From Welwitschia mirabilis (Eukaryota; Gnetophyta; Gnetopsida; Welwitschiales), in assembly GCA_051453625.1 (NCBI GenBank), contig JBOZIK010000001.1, forward strand, positions 166,131,836-166,157,622: DNA of 25,787 nt, given 5' to 3'. Each line of letters starts with the position of its first letter. The stretch's first letter is position 1. A program made the position numbers and the translations under genes. Below are positions 19,517 to 25,787 of the stretch, piece by piece. The notes beneath the pieces are model-generated. The model searched no databases. It was given only the letters and a program-made list of their open reading frames with translations, and was not told the origin of the DNA.

Positions 19517-21525
19517 TCTGGTGTTCATGTGGTCTTGCAATGTTATTATGTCTTATCAAGACATGCTGCTTGAGAGTTAAAACCAATAACTCTTCAAAAA
19601 TCAGCTACCTCAATGCTGGAATGTGCCGCCATATCAATTAACTTCTAATCACCTTTCACCACCTTGACAAACTTCTTTAAGTGTACATTACCTTCACTTT
19701 TTAACATATTTCCTACCTTCCACAATTCTTTTTCATTTTTCCTTTCCAACAATTGTCCATGTCGATATTAAACTTCAACCTAAGCTTATCCAATGAAGAA
19801 CCTATGGAAAGACCAACAAAAGAACCTATGGAAAAACCAACAGAACTGGTACAAGAAACAGTTAGAAGAGATTCTAAAGCTGATTTCAAAGAGACCAAGA
19901 AGGAAAGCCACCAACAATCCTCTTCCTGGTTGTAGTCTTCCACAGTTTCAACTTCTAGATGTCCAAGCAAACATTGTCATGAGAAACAATACAAGAAGTC
20001 CAACAACAAAGAAATGACAAAGGAATGTTGCGAATCCTACATGTAACTTATATCTTCATGGGAACTAGTTTGCCAGGTTTACAACCAAATGCATTGTAGT
20101 TCACAAGAGACCCACAATATCTTGCAACACTACGACAATTACAATCTCTGGGAGGACCCATTCCTACTTGGGGTTAGGAAGGCAGTTGAAATATAAATCA
20201 TTTTCACCCCTCACTAACTGCAACTAATGTCATTATAAGCTTGCTAGTCATCTCTCTATCAATATGGAAGACACTCAGATGTTGTCTCATGATAATGTTG
20301 TGGCCAATTCTTGAAAGTACCATAATCATACACTTTACCCAAATTAGATGTACACAAGTCTCACAGAACAGTATGTACCTCATCAAACAGAGTTCTGTGT
20401 AGTTGCACATTAGCCAGAGCACATTTGTATTAGGTAAAATTATTGAAGTAAGATTTGATTTTCTAATCTGACGATAACTTTTCAAAAGCGGAAGAGAACA
20501 AGCATTTGAAACAAGTCAAAGCAACTCCAATTTGATTCTACCAATTCTCAGATTGTCATGAAGAACTGAACCGTTGGTTGTGGCCACAGACTTCACCATA
20601 GCCTCTTTTGTACTAGGCTTCATCCCCATTTGAGAGATCCAGCCTTTGTTACCCTAGACTCTGGCATTTAATATCGCAAAAATTACTAAGATCTGATCTG
20701 GACTAGAGACAGCATTCATGGTTTTCAATTCTATTTCATCCATTTCGCCTAAGTTCCAACCTTAGAAAATATATTTTATGTTCTATGGTACTTCTTTATT
20801 TGTCCTTGGATCAGATTCAAAAGAAAAAACACATAAAATATGTTAGCATTTTCAACTTTAATTTTTGATTGGGCTGGATGTCACCCAAGCCTTTTCAAAA
20901 TTAAATTAAAAATTTGATTCTACTTAGGAAACATTAATTTCCATAATCAATTTCACAAAACAAACTGTTCAAAAATAGAAAAGTAATTTATTTTGTTTGA
21001 GGCATAAAATAAAGTAAAATTAAAAACAACATAATACAGAAGGATATAAATATCTAAGGAACATTAAAGAAGTTTTTTTATTACCAATTTTTTCACATTC
21101 TCATATGATTTTGTTTCAATTTCCCTTTAACATAATCATTTTACGTTATTATACTGCCAATCAGTGAGTCCAATGATTATCAAGAAAATATTCTGTTATC
21201 AATTAATCCACATTTTGCAGCAATCAGCTACTTAAACTACATGTATTTGACCCCTTAGTGATCAACAATGAATATTCAGGCAAAGACAATTGATCACCTA
21301 ATAGGTAATTAATCAATCAACTACAGACAAGGCCAAAGATAACAGATACATTTCTTATACAATCTCACACATAAAGAAAAAGCGATCTCGTGAGACCTAT
21401 GGTAAATAGAAATGGAAGTATAACTATTTCTTCATACACAGTTTACAAATTTGTTATTTACCAATAAATTTTATAAAAACTTGTCAAGCAATGTTTTGAA
21501 GAATAAGTGCAAACAAAGAACAAAC
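19517..21525. other. Unassigned region between LTR C and the FPG1 exons
   Basis: About 2 kb with no gene I recognise. At 19797-19845 two 24-bp units (GAACCTATGGAAAGACCAAC and its near copy) would encode tandem EPMERPTK/EPMEKPTE on the plus strand, in a 60-codon open frame at 19753-19935 rich in Lys and Glu. The rest is AT-rich. I looked for the expected last FPG exon (the segment after KAFVEG) and did not find it. The part nearest 21525 may be FPG intron. Confidence 0.45.
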
Positions 21526-21628
21526 CCTCAACAAAGGCCTTTCCAGGTTTCCCTTCTCGATTGTGAAAAATCCAATTCTCAGGATACTGATTACTATCAG
21601 CTCCAACATCCAAAGCTTTTTGAATAAC
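21526..21628 (-). CDS. FPG1: FPG1 internal exon (e), 103 bp
   Basis: The acceptor is CTTTTGACAG|GTTATT and the donor is GTTGAGG|GTTTGT. It encodes VIQKALDVGADSNQYPENWI followed by FHNREGKPGKAFVE and the first base of the next codon (phase 1). The expected continuation, the plant GGRTTAYVPE-like segment, is not found downstream in the window. Confidence 0.92.
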
Positions 21629-23003
21629 CTGTCAAAAGTCAATCACTGTAAATATAAAGCATTCTTTCTTTCTCACCATTTATTTTTCCTGGCCTTTTGG
21701 CCCAACGATAGTGAAAAATCCACTCAGAAGGAAAACGTCCAGAATCAGCATCAGCTTGAACAGCCCAGTATACAACCTACAAATCAACTTTTAAGGCCTT
21801 CCTTCCTAGGCTTACATACAGAACACTAAAAAGGTAAAACGTCATAAATACAACCAAACTATGCACACACCATACATGGGAATTAAACTTGCCTGTTTTA
21901 TTGAATTGTGTAGTGCTTTGCAACATTCTTCAGGCAAAGCAGATGCAGCTATTGCAGGATGAATTCTTGCCTGTGGGGATACCATGATCATTATATTAAA
22001 AAGATAAGAATAAAACAATTATATACATCTTAAGAACAATATAGATTCGTTCAATGCAATGTCATTGCTCTATCCCATTTTGCCTATAGCTTACAACTCT
22101 CATAATCTCCAGTGCTTGTGAGGTATGTAATATACATTAGTGTTGATTACATGTGAAAACAAGAGGACCTAAATTCATCTGAATATTAGACAATAATTTC
22201 CCTTCACATTAAAACTTGGAGCTTGAAAAGTTAAAAAAAAATAAAAAAGAATAATCATATCCAAGTTGCTGAGATTTCCTGGAATCATACATATCGCCGT
22301 CCCAATTATGATGATTCCAAATTTAACAGAGATTCATTGTACACAGGTTCCTAGGTAAGTCTTTAAAAGCTGTTTGATCACGAACCTGATAAAGTACCTC
22401 ATCAGCAACCCAGTTTCCGATTCCAGATATAAAACTCTGCTTAAAAGTCCCACGAGAAATATGTAATCAGAGCTATGATACGTGGAAGGTGCTTTTGTAT
22501 TTGGTTTTGACCATGCTTTTGAAATAACCTCATATTTTCAAAATTTTAACTATTAAAAAAATTGAGACTAAAATTCTTCTACAATCTCGGTTTTATTTTT
22601 TTGATCGTATGATTATCAAATTCAATATCACATACCTCATTGATGCTCCTACCAACTATAAAAGAAAAATTACATAATACTGTATACAACATGTATAACC
22701 TGATCAAGCAGAAGTGCCTTAATTGCAATATTCTTTTTCTTCAATTCAGCAATAAAAGTTTCTTCAGGTAAAAACTCCAACAGTGCATCAGGACCCAGTT
22801 CAGATATTGGTGGTGTAGACTCAGGCTATGGCACAAAGAAAGCATAAAAGCAAACAAACTCAAGAAAATATCAAAACAAGAATGATCGTAGCGTTGCAGG
22901 AAAGCATAAATTATACAAAGGTTATCATAAATACATTTTCCAGTAAACGGACACGAGCAAATCGCCTCTTGTCTGTAAAGGACATCTCAGCCCCATTATC
23001 AAA
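21526..23003 (-). CDS. FPG1: Formamidopyrimidine-DNA glycosylase, plant FPG1/MMH type, five internal exons
   Basis: Plant homologue of bacterial MutM/Fpg. It removes oxidised purines such as 8-oxoguanine and formamidopyrimidines from DNA in base-excision repair, and nicks the abasic site. Five minus-strand exons (23003-22935, 22825-22700, 22436-22386, 21970-21893, 21628-21526) join in one frame with no stop, giving 142 residues. In order they hold FTDKRRFARVRLLEN, the conserved ISELGPDALLE, the helix-two-turn-helix DNA-binding core (ALLLDQ, then ISGIGNWVADEVLYQARIHP) and ENWIFHNREGKPGKAF, which precedes the plant-type C-terminus. Introns are 109, 263, 415 and 264 bp. The N-terminal exon with catalytic Pro and Glu, and the last exon(s), are not in the window. 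Intact splice sites argue for a live gene with long flanking introns; a partial duplicate is the alternative. Confidence 0.93.
21893..21970 (-). CDS. FPG1: FPG1 internal exon (d), 78 bp, with a GC splice donor
   Basis: The acceptor is ATCCCCACAG|GCAAGA. It encodes ARIHPAIAASALPEECCKAL plus HNSIKQ. The donor reads AAACAG|GCAAGT, a GC rather than GT start in an otherwise ideal consensus. No GT nearby would keep the frame joined to exon e as well. Confidence 0.92.
22386..22436 (-). CDS. FPG1: FPG1 internal exon (c), 51 bp, H2TH core
   Basis: The acceptor is TTTTAAGCAG|AGTTTT and the donor is TATCAG|GTTCGT. It encodes SFISGIGNWVADEVLYQ, the most conserved stretch of the Fpg family, holding the GIGN(W/Y)xADE DNA-contact loop. 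A short exon too small for an ORF scan. Confidence 0.94.
22700..22825 (-). CDS. FPG1: FPG1 internal exon (b), 126 bp
   Basis: The acceptor is TTTGTGCCATAG|CCTGAG and the donor is GATCAG|GTTATA. It encodes 42 residues from PESTPPISELGPDALLE to KKKNIAIKALLLDQ, the first H2TH helices. Phase 0 at both ends. Confidence 0.93.
22935..23003 (-). CDS. FPG1: FPG1 internal exon (a), 69 bp
   Basis: The acceptor is a pyrimidine-rich stretch ending TGAATGCAG before TTTGATAATGG; the donor is GAAAAT|GTATTT. It encodes FDNGAEMSFTDKRRFARVRL plus LEN, phase 0 at both ends. This matches the strand-and-loop region leading to the H2TH domain in plant FPG. Confidence 0.9.
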
Positions 23004-25153
23004 CTGCATTCAGCCAAAAGAAAATATGAAAACACCACAATCGAGATGTTAAATGAATTTCGCATTAGAAAAGGAAAAAAATCCATTGTATATCCCAATT
23101 TTGAGCAACAGAAAGAATAATAACGGAGTGAAAAACTGAAAGCAAAAGGTGCCCAATGATCATATTTATTCCATGATTTAGCTAGCTGTACTAAATATTT
23201 TACTCTATTAAGTTGTCACTTCATAACCGACCCCACAAAGAAATGAAAAATTGAGTGACAACAGAAATCACAATACATGACCAACTATAAAACGAAGAGA
23301 AAGACAGGTTCAAGAAATTGTACACACTCTTGTATTTAGCAAGTTTCTTTGTTGAGGGAAGGCAGCAGTATTGAAATATTACAACCATACTAAAATGAAG
23401 AAAAAGTTAAACATAGAAGAAATACCCTAAGGTACCAAACAATTGACAGAAGCATTCCATGTGAAGCAGATTTAGCAAATATATGATAACCTTTAAAACT
23501 AGTTGTACAAAGCAGCAGGATGCATTTTGATACTATTAATGTTAAATGTGAAGCAAAATTGTACTTTATTAGAAAGCTTAGTAAAATCCTTATTTATGTT
23601 CTAACCCATGTTGAAAGTGCATTGGGTTACTGAACGACATTGGAGTAGTTTTGAAGACCTACCATGCTTGCTCGTGGCAACTTGTTTTTGGGCTTGTCTT
23701 TATTCCCCTTTGTGAGCAGGGGCTAGAAAGATGCTAAACGATGTGCACTTACGNNNNNNNNNNTGCCCTTTTCCCCCTCCTTCTTCTCTCCAAAACTACT
23801 GCTTATTGTAGGTCAGGATCCAACAGAATGGTGAAATAGGGTTCTAACTGTAAGGCTTCTTCAACTGAATGTAGAATCTATACATAAATTTCACAAGCGT
23901 CCATTTCTGATAGGCATGATACTTGATTAAGACTCATTTCAATAGCATAAATACCTAATATGAATATGTAGTCACTAATTCCTAAAAGAGACTTACATTC
24001 TCCATGCCGTCTTTAGCTTTCTCTTCCACCCTTTCCATGCAAGGGCATGGAAGGCAGCCTCTTGGCCTTGGGGAGGAGCCCTTCTAGTTTCCCCTTTCCC
24101 TCCCTTATGTCCTATTCCGTCCTTCCCCGCTTTGCACCTTCTCTTCCTTTCTTCTCCATTCATCTCCTTTCTCCTTCAACTTCTTTCCTTCTGGCCTCCT
24201 CTTCTCTTCCCTTTTTCATTTCCATGCTCCTTTTCTCCTTAGACAAGAAGTCCTAGGTTCCCTTTGGTTCCCCAGTTGTCATCACCTTCCTTAGGCTCCC
24301 TCCACTGTTGAGAGTGTCCCATATTTATGTTTTCCCATAGTTCTACTTAGACATACACCTGGTTCTATGTTCTTAGGAATCCTTCCATGATCTTTCATTT
24401 TGGAGTTAGCCTTTGTAGGGTGTCAACCCCCACCCTCCACAGTCTATGAGCTAAAAGAGTTTATCCACCTCTTCTTCTTTACATGGACAAGAATAACTAT
24501 TGCTTCCCTAGCTGCTTAAACTATTCCCTTTTGTGTTTCTTCCCTTTGTTACTGGCAATCAATGAGTATAAGCCCAACACCCATGTCGATGACCACTGTG
24601 CTGGTGCGATGATCCTGTGTGGCACCAATAGGGACCTTGCCTAACCCAGCTGCAATAGATGGGCTTTGATCTTCCCTTGCTGTTGAATCAAAGGAGCCCC
24701 AAGGTAACATCATGCCCTTGGGATAGCCAAAGTGGAGCAAGCCTACTTGCAATGTTACTTCAGTAGGTGAGCACTAGCATAATGCCCAATAGGGTGAGTA
24801 CTATACTTGTTGAAGGATCCCCTCTCATACTACCTTTGAACCTCAAACTGTGAGCCTATCACACCATGCTCTACGTTGTTACACCATGCTCTACCTCTAG
24901 CCAATGATATATCATCTTCTGAATCAAACCCTTCCACGCCATCATGTCAAGAAAAGAAAGAAAGGCCATCCTCATTACTTCCTACCTTCCCTCTTCTCAC
25001 ACCCTTCCTACTCTCACAACCCAATTTCTTTTGCCCTTTACAGTATTTCCTCTTCTCTCTTGCCTCTAGGTCCCTGTACCTAGTAGGCCACCTCTTCCCA
25101 TCAACTCCGATTGCACCCACTCTTCCATCTCCCATAAGGGGTCAGGTGATTTC
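23004..25153. other. Upstream of the FPG1 exons: probable intron, then unassigned DNA
   Basis: About 2.1 kb with no recognisable exon of FPG1 or another gene. The first ~700 bases are AT-rich and intron-like. A 10-N gap lies at 23754-23763. The stretch 24060-24245 is strongly pyrimidine-rich on the plus strand, and 24400-25150 is less AT-rich than its surroundings. A 14-bp repeat, ACACCATGCTCTAC, occurs at 24861 and 24881. The base change suggests inserted or unrelated DNA beyond about 24000, but I cannot name it. Confidence 0.45.
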
Positions 25154-25275
25154 TGTTGAGAAGATGTCTATTTCAATGATGAGACGACAAAATTATTCCC
25201 AGGTCAAAGTCCCAGCTCAAACTTGAAGAGCAAAATCAGTCCAGTAAACTCAGCAAAATCTGGAAAATATACCGT

Positions 25276-25548
25276 GACGTCCGACCATCAACCTCGAGAC
25301 GTCCGACCCTATAACCAGTAAAATATATCGGGACGTCCGACCGTCAGCCTCGAGACGTCTGACCCTGTAACCGGTAAAATGTACCAAGACGTCCGACCAT
25401 CAACCTTGGGACGTCCGACCCTATAATCGATACATATATACTGGGACATCCGACCTGCTTTCTTGGGACGTCCGAGCCTGTTTTAGAATATCTGTAAATT
25501 CCCGATTAAAATTGGGACGTCCGACCTTTTATCTTGGGACATCCGAGA
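25276..25548 (+). promoter_or_regulatory. Five paired GACGTCCGACC sites (ten sites) in U3 of LTR E
   Basis: Sites start at 25276, 25298, 25332, 25354, 25388, 25410, 25445, 25467, 25516 and 25538. Within every pair the spacing is exactly 22 bp; pairs recur at 56, 56, 57 and 71 bp. Most read (G)GGACGTCCGACC; eight of ten keep ACGT. GACGTC is the C-box core bound by plant bZIP factors, so an enhancer role is plausible but inferred. The array ends about 140 bp before the TATAAATA box. Confidence 0.85.
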
Positions 25549-25686
25549 AACTACCCGTTCACGCGCGGAAATAAGCGAAGACGAACGTTGGGCACTCCTA
25601 TCAAAGCGCAAACGGCTAAGAAAGGGTCTGGTATGCCCCTATAACCAATGCAAGGTCTCCTAGAAGTTTCTGCTCAATGTAACATC

Positions 25687-25694
25687 TATAAATA
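25687..25694 (+). promoter_or_regulatory. TATA box of LTR E
   Basis: TATAAATA in the setting ACATCTATAAATATGTC, downstream of the site array, where an LTR promoter TATA box is expected. The transcription start would be about 30 bases downstream. Confidence 0.65.
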
Positions 25695-25787
25695 TGTCAT
25701 TCATAGATATTTAGAGGCATCTAATTGTTGTGAAAAAAGGAGAACTTGCTTCTGTAGTGATAAAGAGAACTATTCTGCTCCAAACTA

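Larger units (their letters stand above)
25154..25787 (+). repeat. SIRE-like LTR (E), plus orientation, cut by the window end
   Basis: It begins TGTTGAGAAGATG. The first ~80 bases (TTTCAATGATGAGACGACAA, then a CAAACTTGAAG end) align with the start of LTR A read on the minus strand (TTTCAATGATGGACAAGATA, then CAAAGTTGAAG). The GACGTCC array and a TATAAATA box (25687-25694) follow in the same order as in LTR A. Whether it is a 5' or 3' LTR cannot be told: no PPT or pol is clear to its left, and its right side is outside the window. Its intact CpG sites suggest it is the youngest LTR here. Confidence 0.75.

Noticed and set aside
21526-23003. Bacterial mutM contamination
   Set aside because: The coding sequence is split by four introns with proper plant splice sites, and the wording matches plant FPG.
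24047-24256. Plus-strand 69-codon Ser/Pro/Leu/Phe-rich frame
   Set aside because: It is a direct product of a pyrimidine-rich tract; no family or splice context supports it.
25276-25548. CRISPR-like regular repeat array
   Set aside because: The repeats are only about 11 bp with 11-bp and 23-bp spacers, lie within an LTR promoter and are in a plant nuclear context. They lack the 23-47 bp repeats and unique ~30-bp spacers of CRISPR.
25276-25548. CRT/DRE (cold/drought) elements, because CCGAC occurs in each site
   Set aside because: The canonical CRT/DRE is RCCGAC. Here the base before CCGAC is T, so the match is incomplete; GACGTC is the better-supported core.
1-25787. tRNA, rRNA or other structured RNA genes
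   Set aside because: I looked for tRNA boxes and rRNA-like stretches and found none beyond the short primer-binding sites complementary to tRNA-Met.

Overview
This is eukaryotic nuclear DNA, almost certainly from a flowering or other seed plant with a repeat-rich genome. It is AT-rich, most open frames are broken, and nearly every recognisable coding trace is plant-type LTR retrotransposon or hAT transposase. One real host gene is visible: a set of spliced minus-strand exons of a plant formamidopyrimidine-DNA glycosylase (FPG1/MMH-like). Five N-runs (1607-1706, 17233-17332, 18850-19124, 19409-19516, 23754-23763) mark assembly gaps. Species cannot be named from this sequence.

Layout. 1-1606: gag and protease fragment of a Ty1/copia element (Maximus/SIRE type), minus strand, running off the left edge. 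1707-1863: LTR end of a related element, facing the other way across a 100-N gap. 2175-6543: decayed minus-strand copia element (Tork/Tnt1-like) with ~190-bp LTRs, PBS, gag start, pre-integrase, integrase, RT and RNase H remains. 6700-8096: minus-strand Ty3/gypsy gag remnant carrying a 406-bp tandem duplication. 8097-10110: AT-rich, no confident gene. 10112-15283: minus-strand SIRE-like structure with LTR A at 10112-11271, a gag-only interior and LTR B at 13796-15283. A 447-bp solo LTR of another copia family sits inside LTR B. 15350-17110: minus-strand hAT transposase pseudogene. 17333-18320: a second SIRE-like gag, followed by its 5' LTR C from 18336 into a gap. 19517-21525: mostly unassigned. 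21526-23003: five FPG1 exons. 23004-25153: unassigned, with a pyrimidine-rich stretch near 24060-24245. 25154-25787: a plus-strand SIRE-like LTR cut by the window end.

The strongest unexplained structure is inside these LTRs. Upstream of each TATA-like box lies an array of near-palindromic sites (ancestral form GGGACGTCC). The sites occur in pairs about 21-22 bp apart, two DNA turns. In the right-end LTR there are five pairs (ten sites), at 25276-25548, mostly with an intact ACGT core. In LTRs A, B and C the same phased layout is present, but the cores have largely become ATGT or ACAT, as expected from decay of methylated CpG. This looks like a phased U3 enhancer or binding array kept across a family of elements.

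How the parts relate. The elements are nested and scrambled rather than forming a pathway. Only FPG1 appears to be a functioning cellular gene. Its exons keep frame and splice sites, one with a GC donor. Its first and last exons are not in the window, so either the flanking introns are long and transposon-filled or this is a partial copy.
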